From assembly GCA_958367245.1 (NCBI GenBank), contig CATXEA010000002.1, positions 62,001 to 126,000 on the forward strand: DNA of 64,000 nt. The letters are read 5' to 3'. Each line of letters opens with the position of its first letter. Within the stretch, counting starts at the first letter, position 1. The translations under genes were made by a program, and so were the position numbers. Source of the DNA: an uncultured Blautia sp. GTDB lineage: Bacteria; Bacillota; Clostridia; Lachnospirales; Lachnospiraceae. Of this stretch, positions 26,926 to 35,635 are shown piece after piece. Below the pieces are notes generated by a model. The model saw only the letters and a list, made by a program, of their open reading frames with translations. It had not been told where the DNA came from and did not search any database.

Positions 26926-26954
26926 TTCACACTTTTACGCAATACACATATGAT
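26926..26954 (+). promoter_or_regulatory. Promoter of the cysteine-rich protein gene
   Basis: TTCACA, 17 bases, TATGAT; 30 bases before the ATG and with a TTGGAGGA ribosome-binding site in between. Confidence 0.65.
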
Positions 26955-26984
26955 AGAGTGTAAAGAAAATTTGGAGGACTTATT

Positions 26985-27275
26985 ATGAGTGATTTAGCTG
27001 CTACAAATTGTGGATGCGGAGATGACAGAAGCTGTGGTTGTGGATGCGGATGCGAAAACAACAACGATAACGGATGCGGTATTATGGGCGGATTCGGAAA
27101 CAACAACTGCTGCTCCATTCTCTGGATCATCATCCTTCTGTGCATGTGCGGAAACGGCAACAGAGGCTGCTCAAACTGGGGCGGCGGCGACAATTGCTGC
27201 TGGATTATCATTGTATTACTTCTTCTGTGCTGCGGAAATAACGGAAACGACTGCGGATGCGGCTGCAGATGCTAG
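26985..27275 (+). CDS. Small high-cysteine protein (HCB/chorion-class-like)
   Basis: 96 residues with 20 cysteines, many glycines and asparagines. Layout: Cys/Gly/Asn-rich N-terminus (1-43) with a CGCGCGC run, a hydrophobic stretch (44-52), a second Cys/Gly/Asn linker, a second hydrophobic stretch (73-81), and a CGCGCRC end. No signal peptide. A protein class of this kind is annotated in Clostridia as 'chorion class high-cysteine HCB protein'; its function is not known. Metal binding, cross-linked coat or membrane-associated assembly are all guesses. The start has GGAGGA 9 bases upstream, its own promoter and its own terminator, so it is a real, independently expressed gene. Confidence 0.8.
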   Translation: MSDLAATNCGCGDDRSCGCGCGCENNNDNGCGIMGGFGNNNCCSILWIIILLCMCGNGNRGCSNWGGGDNCCWIIIVLLLLCCGNNGNDCGCGCRC

Positions 27276-27285
27276 TCAGCTTCCC

Positions 27286-27315
27286 AAAAGGCAGAGGTTA
27301 ATCCCTCTGCCTTTT
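27286..27315 (+). terminator. Terminator of the cysteine-rich gene
   Basis: AAAAGGCAGAGG / CCTCTGCCTTTT hairpin, loop of about six bases, ten bases after the stop. Confidence 0.85.
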
Positions 27316-27559
27316 CTCCTGTCTGCGCTTTATGCGCTCTTCTTTTTCTCTTTCTTTTCTCCGCATACATTCCGGATCTATTTCATAGAAAGAATTTCCT
27401 TCCATAATAATATTTTCCCTTCTGAGCAGCTCTTTCTTTTTATCCATTATTTTCCCCTTTCCAGCGTATGTTTCAAAGTCTTCCTATATATTATGTCAAA
27501 AATCTATCTGCCGTCATATCCTGATACTAAAAATCATAGTATTGAGAGAAGGAAGCTCT

Positions 27560-27916
27560 ATGAACCAGAATTTTATCTCTCAGACAGCTCTGGATCAGAT
27601 GGTCTCCTCTGACCGGGACCAGATGCTAAAAGCCGCAGTTCCCTATCTTCCTCCAAAAGGTCAACAGATTCTGTCTGTCTATGAAAAAGCCAGAGAGCTG
27701 GCAAATACAGCCGCCCTCTTTGGAAATCCCCGAAACGATGTTTCCATCTGTTCTGCCCAGACTGCAGACCCCATGGAAGCACTCAGCGATATCCGCAGCT
27801 TCTGTTACGGACAAAGCCGCCGCTTTCTCGACAACGTAGTCAATATGATGGCTGTTGTACAGATGATGCAGCTTATGAATACCCCCGCAGAATCCGAAGA
27901 AGATTTTAAAACTTAA
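27560..27916 (+). CDS. Unknown small protein, first of a two-gene unit
   Basis: 118 residues, not recognised. Soluble, largely helical, no signal peptide or long membrane helix. Features: basic/polar N-terminus, YLPPKGQQILSVYEKARELA (~31-50), and a Met-rich C-terminal helix NMMAVVQMMQLM (~93-104). Start ATG 27560 follows GAGAAGGAAG; an upstream in-frame start at 27542 overlaps that site and is less likely. The stop is 26 bases before the next small gene. A -35/-10 pair resembling sporulation sigma-E promoters precedes it (see findings). Probably conserved in related Lachnospiraceae, but this cannot be checked here. Confidence 0.7.
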   Translation: MNQNFISQTALDQMVSSDRDQMLKAAVPYLPPKGQQILSVYEKARELANTAALFGNPRNDVSICSAQTADPMEALSDIRSFCYGQSRRFLDNVVNMMAVVQMMQLMNTPAESEEDFKT

Positions 27917-27942
27917 TTTCATAATTTACAGGAGGAAATCTG

Positions 27943-28215
27943 ATGAGCGATGACTGGCGAAACAATCCCAGACTTGCACAAATGGATAAAGCCAAACTGG
28001 ATATGCTGCAAAACCTTGCAGCTCAGGGAAATAACAAAAGCGCAAACGAACTCCTGCCCTTCCTTATGGGAGCTGCAGCTCAGGGAAAAAAAGGCGGACT
28101 CAAATTCAGCTCCGATGAGATATCCACCATCATCGAAGTATTGAAGATGGGCAAATCAAGAGAAGAAACAGAACGGCTCGACCGGGTGGTAAGCCTTATG
28201 AAAATGATTCGCTGA
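27943..28215 (+). CDS. Unknown small protein, second of a two-gene unit
   Basis: 90 residues, not recognised. Predicted cytoplasmic and helical: polar start MSDDWRNNPRLAQMD, KLDMLQNLAAQGNNKSANEL, then a Gly/Lys-rich loop (AAAQGKKGGLKFS) and a charged C-terminal helix. Strong ribosome-binding site AGGAGG 10 bases before the ATG. Follows the 118-residue gene and precedes a bidirectional terminator, so the two form one small transcript. Amphipathic helices and the loop could serve binding, but no function is inferred. Confidence 0.72.
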   Translation: MSDDWRNNPRLAQMDKAKLDMLQNLAAQGNNKSANELLPFLMGAAAQGKKGGLKFSSDEISTIIEVLKMGKSREETERLDRVVSLMKMIR

Positions 28216-28235
28216 TAAGCTTTCCCTGTAATCCA

Positions 28236-28276
28236 AAAAAGAGAGGCTCCCGCAATGACGGTAAACCTCTCTTTTT
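28236..28276. terminator. Bidirectional terminator between convergent transcripts
   Basis: AAAAAGAGAGG ... CCTCTCTTTTT stem of 11 bp with T-runs on both strands. It ends the small-protein unit (plus) and the cinA operon (minus). Confidence 0.85.
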
Positions 28277-28292
28277 AACATATTTATTAAGG

Positions 28293-29561
28293 TCACACTT
28301 TTTTAGTAACGCCCTCCATCACACATTCGCGGAGAAATGCAAGTCCGTGGGCAACTGCCTGCTCCCGGATTTTTGCACGATTTCCGGTGAAATGGAATTC
28401 TCTTACAATGACCTTGCTGTTATAGCAACATCCCATGAACACAGTTCCTACAGGCGTCTTTTCTGTTCCGCCGTCAGGACCTGCAATCCCTGTAACAGAA
28501 AGACAAATATCTGCTCCGGAATCTGCGCAGCCGCCTTTCGCCATTTCCTTGGCGCATTTGGCGGAAACTGCTCCTTCTAGTTTAAGGGTTGTTTTCTTCA
28601 CACCAAGCATTTTTCTTTTGGCGCGGTTGCTGTATGTTACATAACCATGCGTAAAGACATCGGATGAACCCGGCACATTTACGATACGCGCAGCAATTGC
28701 GCCGCCTGTACAGGACTCTGCGAGAGCAAGCGTAAGCTGCTGGTCTTTCAGCATGTCCTCCACTGCCTCTTCAAGACTCTTAGACGCGTCTGTGGCAAAA
28801 ATATTGCTTCCGAAACGCCCCTTCAGTTCACGGACTATCGGTTTTATCATCTTCTTGCATTCTTTTTCATTCTCTGCCTTGGCTGTAATACGCAGATGAA
28901 CTTCTCCTGTTTTTGCATAAGGAGCAATGGTTGGATTACTCTGGCTTTCGATGAGATCCTGAATCTCTTCTGCTACCTGGCTTTCCCCGATTCCGCAGAT
29001 TTTAACTGTCTGAGAATAGATAAGCTCAGGCTGCCTCTCACGAAGGTAAGGATAAACTGCCTCTTCAAACATCGGCTTCATCTCATTCGGAGGTCCGGGG
29101 AGAAGAATTGCTGTTTTGCCGTTTTTCTCCATAATCAGTCCCGGAGCTGTTCCGTTATGATTATCAAGAACAATCGCGCCTTCCGGAACCATAGCCTGCT
29201 TATAATTATTCTTTGTGATACGGCGGTTCGGACTGTTCTTCTCATACTGTTTCATATAAGTCTCCAGAAGTTCTCTGGAATGGCTGTCCTCAATAAGCTT
29301 AAAGCCCATAACCTCTGCTGTGATTTCTTTGGTCAGGTCATCCTCCGTAGGTCCGAGACCTCCGGTAAGGATAATCACATCGGAACGCTCCAGTGCAGAT
29401 TTAATGGTCATTTTCATTCGTTCTTCATTGTCTCCGACAACCGTCTGGTAATATACGGACAGCCCAAGCTGTGCACATTTCTCAGATAAATATGCACTGT
29501 TCGTATTTACGATGTTTCCTAATAAAATTTCTGTACCAACAGATATCAGTTCTGCTATCAT
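28293..29561 (-). CDS. cinA: CinA-family protein (competence/damage-inducible; NMN amidohydrolase)
   Basis: 422 residues. N-terminal molybdopterin-binding-like domain (1-170, GTEILLGNIVNTN and ILTGGLGPTEDDLT) with ADP-ribose pyrophosphatase activity in the family; C-terminal CinA domain (~260-415, LALAESCTGGAIAARIVNVPG and SVTGIAGPDGGT) is the NMN deamidase of pyridine-nucleotide salvage. Full length. Downstream of pgsA, the same order as in Bacillus (pgsA-cinA), although recA is not next to it here. Confidence 0.94.
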   Translation of the reverse strand: MIAELISVGTEILLGNIVNTNSAYLSEKCAQLGLSVYYQTVVGDNEERMKMTIKSALERSDVIILTGGLGPTEDDLTKEITAEVMGFKLIEDSHSRELLETYMKQYEKNSPNRRITKNNYKQAMVPEGAIVLDNHNGTAPGLIMEKNGKTAILLPGPPNEMKPMFEEAVYPYLRERQPELIYSQTVKICGIGESQVAEEIQDLIESQSNPTIAPYAKTGEVHLRITAKAENEKECKKMIKPIVRELKGRFGSNIFATDASKSLEEAVEDMLKDQQLTLALAESCTGGAIAARIVNVPGSSDVFTHGYVTYSNRAKRKMLGVKKTTLKLEGAVSAKCAKEMAKGGCADSGADICLSVTGIAGPDGGTEKTPVGTVFMGCCYNSKVIVREFHFTGNRAKIREQAVAHGLAFLRECVMEGVTKKV

Positions 29562-29600
29562 CAGTTGAATACCTCCCTTTCAGGCATTTTCACACAGGGC

Positions 29601-30140
29601 TTACTCCTGCATGGAAAGTACATTTTTGTTCTGCATAATATAGGTCAGCAGGGAAATAATTGTCAGCGCCACAGATACCCAGACAAAAATCTGCTCTAAG
29701 ATATCAAACATACCGCCAAGGTCAAGAATCAGAAGGATAATCATAATCATCTGGGATACAGTCTTAAATTTACCCCAGTAATTCGCTGCGATCACCACTC
29801 CGTTTTCTGCCGCAATCAGACGGAAACCGCTGATAATAAATTCTCTCGCAATAATAATAATTACAATCCACGCGTCCAGTCTGTCCATCTCTACCAGACA
29901 GATTAAGGCAGAACAGACAAGAAGCTTATCTGCCAGCGGGTCCATAAACTTGCCAAAGTTTGTAACCAGATTATATTTTCTTGCAATTTTTCCGTCAAAC
30001 CAGTCTGTGATGCTGGCTCCTGCAAATATTGCAAGAGAAATGTAGGAGTTATACTCTCCGCCCCATCCGGTCAGCATAAAAAGAACAAGAAATGGTACCA
30101 GAATCATTCTGGCTATTGTTAATTTATTCGGTGTATTCAT
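29601..30140 (-). CDS. pgsA: CDP-diacylglycerol-glycerol-3-phosphate 3-phosphatidyltransferase
   Basis: Makes phosphatidylglycerol phosphate, the committed step to PG and cardiolipin, in the membrane. 179 residues, four to five helices. The CDP-alcohol phosphotransferase motif is complete: DGKIARKYNLVTNFGKFMDP, then LADK. Its start overlaps the end of rimO by 17 bases, indicating translational coupling. Its product feeds the cardiolipin synthase at 17368-18963. Confidence 0.95.
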   Translation of the reverse strand: MNTPNKLTIARMILVPFLVLFMLTGWGGEYNSYISLAIFAGASITDWFDGKIARKYNLVTNFGKFMDPLADKLLVCSALICLVEMDRLDAWIVIIIIAREFIISGFRLIAAENGVVIAANYWGKFKTVSQMIMIILLILDLGGMFDILEQIFVWVSVALTIISLLTYIMQNKNVLSMQE

Positions 30141-31461
30141 CTGCCAACTCTCCTATCAAATCATATTCCAGAGATCCGGTCACTCTTACTCTGGCGAAAT
30201 CTCCTGTCATCAGAAGCTCTCCTGTCTGCACAAAAATATACCCGTCCACCTTCGGCGCGTCCCCGTAGGTTCGTCCGATATAGGCTGCTTCTCCGGAAAC
30301 CTTTCCTTCAATCATAACAAGAAGCTCCTGACCGATTTTTTCAGTTCCTTTGTCATAGGAAATTTCCTGCTGAAGCTCCATGATCTCATCTCTTCGCTCT
30401 GCCTTAATTTCCTCCGGAACCTGATCCTTCATAGCTGCTGCAGGAGTATCCTCCTCCTGTGAATAAGTAAAAACACCAAGTCTGTCAAATTCCATTTCAT
30501 CTACGAACTCCATCAGCTCTTCATGGTCTTCCTGCGTCTCGCCCGGAAAACCGCTGATCAGAGTTGTACGAAGAACAATATCCGGAATCTCTCTTCGAAG
30601 CTTTGTTACGATTTCTATAAGCTCGTCCCTTGTCGTTCTTCTTCCCATTCTCTTTAAGACATTGTCGCTTGCGTGCTGAATCGGCAGATCAAGGTAATGA
30701 CAGATTTTTTTCTCCTCCTTCATAGTCTGAATCAGCTCGTCATAGATTTCCTCCGGATAACAATAGAGGACACGAATCCAGCGGATTCCTTTAATCTTAC
30801 AAAGTTCCTTTAAGAGAAGATGAAGTGTTTTTCTGCCGTAAAGGTCTGTACCGTAAATAGTTGTCTCCTGCGCTACAAGAATCAATTCCTTTACGCCTTT
30901 ATCCGCCATTTCCTGAGCCTGTTTCAAAAGTCTTTCCATCGGTATGCTTCGGAATTTACCGCGGAGCTTTGGAATAATACAGTAAGTACAGCGTTTATCG
31001 CAGCCCTCTGCAATTTTCAGATATCCGAAATGACCTCCTGTAGTGAGAACCCTTTCTCCCATATCCCCCGGAAGATAATCAATATCTTTAAATTCCTGAA
31101 AATGCTTCCCTTTCTGCGCTTCCAAAACAGCTTTGAGAATATCTTCATAGGAGGTTGTTCCAAGGACAACGTCCACCTCCGGAACTTCTTCTATAATTTC
31201 CTGTTTATAGCGCTGTGCCATACAGCCTGTGACTGCCAGCACCTTACAGCTTCCGCTTTTTTTGTATTCCGCCATTTCAAGAATCGTGTTTACGCTTTCT
31301 TCCTTGGCGTCATTTATGAAGCAGCAGGTATTGATTACAATCGCCTCAGCCTCATTTTCATCGTCTACAATCTCAAATCCGTTTCTCGTAAGCAGTCCCA
31401 GCATTTCCTCTGAGTCTGCAAGGTTTTTATCACAACCCAATGATATGAATAATAATTTCAT
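30124..31461 (-). CDS. rimO: Ribosomal protein S12 methylthiotransferase RimO
   Basis: Radical-SAM enzyme that adds a methylthio group to an aspartate of ribosomal protein S12. 445 residues: N-terminal UPF0004 domain with cluster cysteines C10 (LGCDKN), the CC pair near 46 and one in VTGCMA; radical SAM core with CDKRCTYC; C-terminal TRAM domain (~375-440). RimO and MiaB are close, but the DKNLADSEEMLG start and LRGKFRSIP region fit RimO. Overlaps pgsA by 17 bases; rpoZ lies upstream. Confidence 0.93.
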   Translation of the reverse strand: MKLLFISLGCDKNLADSEEMLGLLTRNGFEIVDDENEAEAIVINTCCFINDAKEESVNTILEMAEYKKSGSCKVLAVTGCMAQRYKQEIIEEVPEVDVVLGTTSYEDILKAVLEAQKGKHFQEFKDIDYLPGDMGERVLTTGGHFGYLKIAEGCDKRCTYCIIPKLRGKFRSIPMERLLKQAQEMADKGVKELILVAQETTIYGTDLYGRKTLHLLLKELCKIKGIRWIRVLYCYPEEIYDELIQTMKEEKKICHYLDLPIQHASDNVLKRMGRRTTRDELIEIVTKLRREIPDIVLRTTLISGFPGETQEDHEELMEFVDEMEFDRLGVFTYSQEEDTPAAAMKDQVPEEIKAERRDEIMELQQEISYDKGTEKIGQELLVMIEGKVSGEAAYIGRTYGDAPKVDGYIFVQTGELLMTGDFARVRVTGSLEYDLIGELADEYTE

Positions 31462-31480
31462 AAGTTCTCCTGATTGACAT

Positions 31481-31502
31481 AAAGGCTGCCCAAAAGCAGC
31501 CT
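31481..31502 (-). terminator. Short hairpin between rpoZ and rimO
   Basis: Minus strand AGGCTGC-TTTTGG-GCAGCCT followed by TTAT. A weak or partial terminator that could lower rimO-pgsA-cinA expression relative to rpoZ. Confidence 0.5.
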
Positions 31503-31511
31503 CCCTGTTTT

Positions 31512-31823
31512 TTATTCTTCAGTTGTTTCCTCTGCTGCAGTTTCTACTTCAGACACAGCCTCTGCCTGCGCTTCTTCTGTTTCTTCTGTTTCTTCTCCTG
31601 CCAGAATTTTTACTTTTCCTTTATAAAGCTCATCAATAGCGATGGAAAGAGGTTTTTTGCCTGCCGCTCCCTCTACAAGAGGTTCAGAGCCTGCAATAAT
31701 CTGACGTGCACGTTTACTTGTTGCAAGAACAAGTGAGTAACGGCTGTTTACTAAAATCTCATCGTCCTCGTTGCTGTTTGTATTGATTGCCTGCATTAAT
31801 TCTGAATAAGATGGATGTATCAT
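31512..31823 (-). CDS. rpoZ: RNA polymerase omega subunit
   Basis: 103 residues. MIHPSYSELMQAIN start and SRYSLVLATSKRARQI (~27-42) followed by PLSIAIDELYKGKV match clostridial omega, which aids assembly and stability of RNA polymerase. The C-terminus (~80-103) is an acidic Glu/Ala tail, longer than in enterobacterial omega and common in Lachnospiraceae. Downstream of gmk in the classic remA-gmk-rpoZ order. Confidence 0.94.
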   Translation of the reverse strand: MIHPSYSELMQAINTNSNEDDEILVNSRYSLVLATSKRARQIIAGSEPLVEGAAGKKPLSIAIDELYKGKVKILAGEETEETEEAQAEAVSEVETAAEETTEE

Positions 31824-31871
31824 ATCTGTTCTCCTTTCTATACTAAACGGCTTTTCGCCGTTTTTGCCTTA

Positions 31872-32495
31872 TTATTTTTTGAAAACAAGAGCCTGCTGTC
31901 TGATTTCTTCCACAAACTCTGTATTTCTCGCTGTACGGGCATGTTCGCTGCGGATAATCTGATGAAGGTTATCCACACATTCCTCCAGATCATCGTTTAC
32001 AAGAATATAATCGTAGGCGCCCATTCCCTCTGCTTCTTCTGCTGCGCGGGCGAGTCTGTCCGCAATGACATCCTCTGTCTCAGTGCCTCTGCCCACCAGA
32101 CGGTTCTTAAGCTCTTCCACTGTAGGCGGTGTTACGAAAACCAACAACGCTTCCGGATTTTTCTTTTTCACCTTCATAGCGCCCTGAATCTCAATTTCCA
32201 GAATAACATTTTTCCCATGGGAAAGCTGCTCTTCCACGTAGGAACGGGGAGTTCCGTAATAATTGCCTACATACTGCGCATACTCAATCAGAGCATCCTC
32301 ATCAATCAGCTTTTCAAATTCTTCTTTGCTGCGGAAGAAATATTCTCTTCCGTCTACCTCACCCTCTCTCGGGTTTCTGGTCGTTGCTGAAACAGAAAGC
32401 GCATAATCGTTATATTTCTCCAGAAGGCGCTTCATAACAGTTCCTTTACCGGCTCCTGAAAAACCGGATACTACAACTAAAATGCCTTTACTCAT
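31872..32495 (-). CDS. gmk: Guanylate kinase
   Basis: Phosphorylates GMP to GDP. 207 residues from MSKGILVVVS. P-loop SGFSGAGKGT (10-19), GMP-binding SATTRNPREGEVDGREYFF (~36-54) and the LID region. A longer in-frame open stretch exists upstream but it lies inside remA; the ATG at 32495 overlaps the end of remA by 8 bases, as in other Firmicutes. Start follows AGGGAGAAGTCC. Confidence 0.95.
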   Translation of the reverse strand: MSKGILVVVSGFSGAGKGTVMKRLLEKYNDYALSVSATTRNPREGEVDGREYFFRSKEEFEKLIDEDALIEYAQYVGNYYGTPRSYVEEQLSHGKNVILEIEIQGAMKVKKKNPEALLVFVTPPTVEELKNRLVGRGTETEDVIADRLARAAEEAEGMGAYDYILVNDDLEECVDNLHQIIRSEHARTARNTEFVEEIRQQALVFKK

Positions 32496-32802
32496 GGACT
32501 TCTCCCTTATCTTCATAATTCTCGTGAACGCTTCCGCGCTCCGGCTGCGGGTTACGCAATACTTCTTCCCCTGCAAATCTGCGGGCAATCGTCTCCGGCT
32601 GCAGCGCGCTGAGCACCAGATAATCGTCTGAAGTGACGATGACCGCCTTTGTTTTCCTGCCCTGAGTCGCATCAATCAGAGAGCGTGTTCCCTTAACACT
32701 CTGCACCATACGCTTCACCGGCGCAGCGTCGGGACTTACCACAGCTACGATTTTCTGCGAATTGACTACATTTCCAAAACCTATGTTAATTAATTTTGCC
32801 AC
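32488..32802 (-). CDS. remA: RemA-family DNA-binding regulator (DUF370)
   Basis: 104 residues. MAKLINIGFGNVVNSQKIVAV start and APVKRMVQSVKGTRSLIDATQGRKTKAVIV core are diagnostic of RemA/YlzA. In Bacillus RemA is a DNA-binding ring protein that controls matrix and osmoprotection genes. The C-terminus (~88-104) is a variable acidic tail. It overlaps gmk by 8 bases and starts 14 bases after yicC, the conserved yicC-remA-gmk-rpoZ set. Confidence 0.93.
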   Translation of the reverse strand: MAKLINIGFGNVVNSQKIVAVVSPDAAPVKRMVQSVKGTRSLIDATQGRKTKAVIVTSDDYLVLSALQPETIARRFAGEEVLRNPQPERGSVHENYEDKGEVHE

Positions 32803-32816
32803 TGATTTTTGACCTC

Positions 32817-33695
32817 TTATTCCACGTTCTGAATCTGTTCTCTGATCTTCTCGATTTCTGTTTTCAGGTCAATGGCAATGTTTGAAATTTCCAGGTCGCT
32901 GGATTTGGACAAAATCGTATTTGCCTCTCTGTTCATCTCCTGCGCCATGAAATCAAGCTTACGCCCGATTCCCTCTTTTTCGGTGACAATCTTCTTCATA
33001 TTCTTGATATGGCTGCGCAGACGAACGGTTTCCTCATCATTGCAGATTTTGTCCGAAAACATAACAACTTCCGCCGCTATTCTGGAATCGTCAATCTGGC
33101 TGTCCTCAAAAAGTTCGTGTACACGAGCCTCTAATTTCGCTCTGTAAGCGTTGACAACTTCAGGAGAACGCTTCTCTACCATCTGAACCTTTTTATCCAG
33201 TTCTTCAAGCTTCTCAAGCAGGTCTTTCTCCAGATTATGTCCCTCCAAAACACGGGCGTCCACAAACTTCTCACATGCCTGCCTCAGAACCGGTTCCAGA
33301 AAGCTCCAGAGTTCCTCCTCGTCCGGAGACTGGTCTTCCATGGTAAGAACCTCAGGATATCTGGAAAGTGTGGAAACCTTGATGTCGTTTTCCAGTCCGA
33401 ATTCTTCCTGCATCTGTCTGAGATATCCTAAATATTCTGCTGCAAGTTCCTTATTATATTTCAGCGCACCTCTGTTCAAGGTATAATCTTCATATGTGAT
33501 AAAGACGTCTACCTTTCCCCTCTGAATATATGTCTTCATCAGATTACGGATAGCGGATTCAAGGAAACTTAATTTCTTCGGCATTTTGATGCTGAGATCC
33601 AGATATCTGTGATTTACGGATTTCAGCTCCACTGTTATTTTACGCTCACCGGTCACTGCCTCTGACCGGCCAAAGCCTGTCATACTTTTTATCAT
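32817..33695 (-). CDS. YicC/YloC-family endoribonuclease
   Basis: 292 residues. Start MIKSMTGFGRSEA, VELKSVNHRYLD (~23-34) and the C-terminal DFMAQEMNREANTILSKS are the family signatures. YicC of E. coli cleaves sRNA/mRNA such as RyhB; role in Clostridia is less known. First gene of the yicC-remA-gmk-rpoZ-rimO-pgsA-cinA run, behind a clear promoter (33741-33769). Confidence 0.93.
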   Translation of the reverse strand: MIKSMTGFGRSEAVTGERKITVELKSVNHRYLDLSIKMPKKLSFLESAIRNLMKTYIQRGKVDVFITYEDYTLNRGALKYNKELAAEYLGYLRQMQEEFGLENDIKVSTLSRYPEVLTMEDQSPDEEELWSFLEPVLRQACEKFVDARVLEGHNLEKDLLEKLEELDKKVQMVEKRSPEVVNAYRAKLEARVHELFEDSQIDDSRIAAEVVMFSDKICNDEETVRLRSHIKNMKKIVTEKEGIGRKLDFMAQEMNREANTILSKSSDLEISNIAIDLKTEIEKIREQIQNVE

Positions 33696-33740
33696 TTTAA
33701 TGTCCTGCTTTATATTTGTTTGTTATATACATACAGATTT

Positions 33741-33769
33741 ATTATAGTTCATTGTAAAACTCTAGTCAA
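33741..33769 (-). promoter_or_regulatory. Promoter of the yicC-remA-gmk operon
   Basis: Minus strand TTGACT, 17 bases, TATAAT. On the other strand, TATAAT at 33787-33792 is the likely -10 of the divergent rqcH gene, whose -35 is weak. Confidence 0.8.
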
Positions 33770-33820
33770 ATCCTTTTTTTATGTGTTATAATAAACTCCG
33801 TTAAGAAAGGAGATTTTTCT

Positions 33821-35569
33821 ATGGCATTTGACGGTATTACCATTGCTGCAATGGTTCAGGAATTAAATAAAAACCTTGGCGGCGGACGCTTTAATAAAAT
33901 CGCCCAGCCTGAAACAGACGAGCTTATGATCACAGGAAAAGGCGCAGGCGGACAGCGCAGACTTCTTCTGAGCGCCAGCGCTTCCCTGCCTCTTATCTAT
34001 TTTACAGAAAAAAACAAGCCCAGCCCCATGACTGCCCCGAACTTCTGTATGCTTCTCCGCAAGCATATCGGAAGCGCGCGCATCTTTGCCATTCGCCAGA
34101 AAGGGATGGAACGTGTAGTAGAATTTGAGCTGGAACACTTAAATGAAATGGGAGACCCATGCAGAAAGTTCCTGATTATGGAACTTATGGGCAAACACAG
34201 TAACATTATCTTCTGCGATGACAAATACATGATTCTCGACAGTATCAAGCACGTTTCCTCACACATGAGCTCTGTGCGGGAAGTGCTTCCCGGAAGAGAG
34301 TATTTTATCCCTCATACACAGGACAAGCTTGACCCCTTAACAATCACAGAAGAGCAGTTTATGGAAACAGTTTTTACCAGACCCTGTAATCTTTCCAAGG
34401 CAATCTATACGTCCCTTACAGGATTAAGCCCTGTTATTGCAGAAGAAATCTGCTACCGCGCTTCCATTGACGGCGGGGATTCTCCTCAGGCTCTCGACGA
34501 AACAGCCAGAACACATCTCTACCACACCTTCCTCCGTCTGATGGAGCAGGTAAAAGAGGGCGATTTCACGCCGAATATTATATATCGGGGAGATGAGCCT
34601 GTGGAATACGGCGTACTTCCCTTCCAGCAGTTCGGAAGCGAATACCGGTGTGAAACCTTTGACAGCGTCTCTTCCATGCTGGAAGCCTACTATGCTACAA
34701 AGAACACCATCACCCGCATCCGCCAGAAGTCTTCCGACCTGCGAAGAATCGTTCAGACTGCTCTGGAGCGCAACCGCAAAAAATTGAGCCTTCAGCAGAA
34801 ACAGATGAAGGATACTGCCAAAAAAGAAAAATATAAGGTTTACGGCGAACTTATCAACACCTATGGATACGGACTTGAAGAAGGCTGCAAATCCTTTCAG
34901 GCGCTGAATTATTACACAAACGAAGAAATTACCATTCCTCTTGACCCGACCCTGACTCCGGCAGAGAACTCCAAAAAGTATTTTGAGAAATACGGAAAAC
35001 TGAAACGGACGGAGGAAGCGCTGACAGAACAGATTGCAGATACCCAGAGCGAAATCGAACATCTGGAATCCATCTCCAATGCTCTGGACATTGCCCTCGC
35101 CGAAAGCGACCTTGCACAAATTAAGGAAGAACTGACAGAATACGGCTACATTAAGAAGCATTATTCCGGCAAAAAAGGTGCCAAAGCTCAGACGAAATCT
35201 AAGCCTTTCCACTACATATCCAGCGATGGCTACGATATTTACGTTGGAAAAAACAACTTCCAGAACGACGAACTCACTTTCAAATTTGCCACAGGAAACG
35301 ACTGGTGGTTCCACGCAAAAAAAATGGCAGGCTCTCACGTAGTTGTTAAAAATAACAAAGACGAAGAAATGCCGGACAGAGTTTTCGAGGAGGCAGGCAG
35401 ACTTGCGGCTTATTACTCCAAAGGACGCACTGCCCCGAAGGTCGAAATCGACTATATCCAGAAAAAACAGGTAAAGAAACCGGCAGGCGCCAAACCCGGC
35501 TTTGTAGTCTACTATACAAACTATTCCCTGATGGCGGAACCGGATATATCCGGACTTACAGAAGTGTGA
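33821..35569 (+). CDS. rqcH: RqcH (Rqc2/NEMF homologue, NFACT family)
   Basis: Ribosome quality control factor that binds stalled 50S-peptidyl-tRNA and directs C-terminal alanine tailing of the nascent chain. 582 residues: NFACT-N from MAFDGITIAAMVQELNK, HhH and coiled-coil middle (~290-430), and NFACT-R with GNDWWFHAKKMAGSHVVVKN near 490-510. Formerly annotated as fibronectin-binding protein. Start follows GAAAGGAG. Divergent from yicC; the ABC-F gene follows after 66 bases. Confidence 0.93.
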   Translation: MAFDGITIAAMVQELNKNLGGGRFNKIAQPETDELMITGKGAGGQRRLLLSASASLPLIYFTEKNKPSPMTAPNFCMLLRKHIGSARIFAIRQKGMERVVEFELEHLNEMGDPCRKFLIMELMGKHSNIIFCDDKYMILDSIKHVSSHMSSVREVLPGREYFIPHTQDKLDPLTITEEQFMETVFTRPCNLSKAIYTSLTGLSPVIAEEICYRASIDGGDSPQALDETARTHLYHTFLRLMEQVKEGDFTPNIIYRGDEPVEYGVLPFQQFGSEYRCETFDSVSSMLEAYYATKNTITRIRQKSSDLRRIVQTALERNRKKLSLQQKQMKDTAKKEKYKVYGELINTYGYGLEEGCKSFQALNYYTNEEITIPLDPTLTPAENSKKYFEKYGKLKRTEEALTEQIADTQSEIEHLESISNALDIALAESDLAQIKEELTEYGYIKKHYSGKKGAKAQTKSKPFHYISSDGYDIYVGKNNFQNDELTFKFATGNDWWFHAKKMAGSHVVVKNNKDEEMPDRVFEEAGRLAAYYSKGRTAPKVEIDYIQKKQVKKPAGAKPGFVVYYTNYSLMAEPDISGLTEV

Positions 35570-35635
35570 CAGCTATCCCGGAGGAATCACTGCTTCCTGT
35601 ACAGTGACGACATATAACAAGAAAGGATTATTTTC

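Noticed and set aside
34424..35338. 304-codon open frame on the minus strand
   Set aside because: Antisense to rqcH; Phe/Val-rich shadow without family features.
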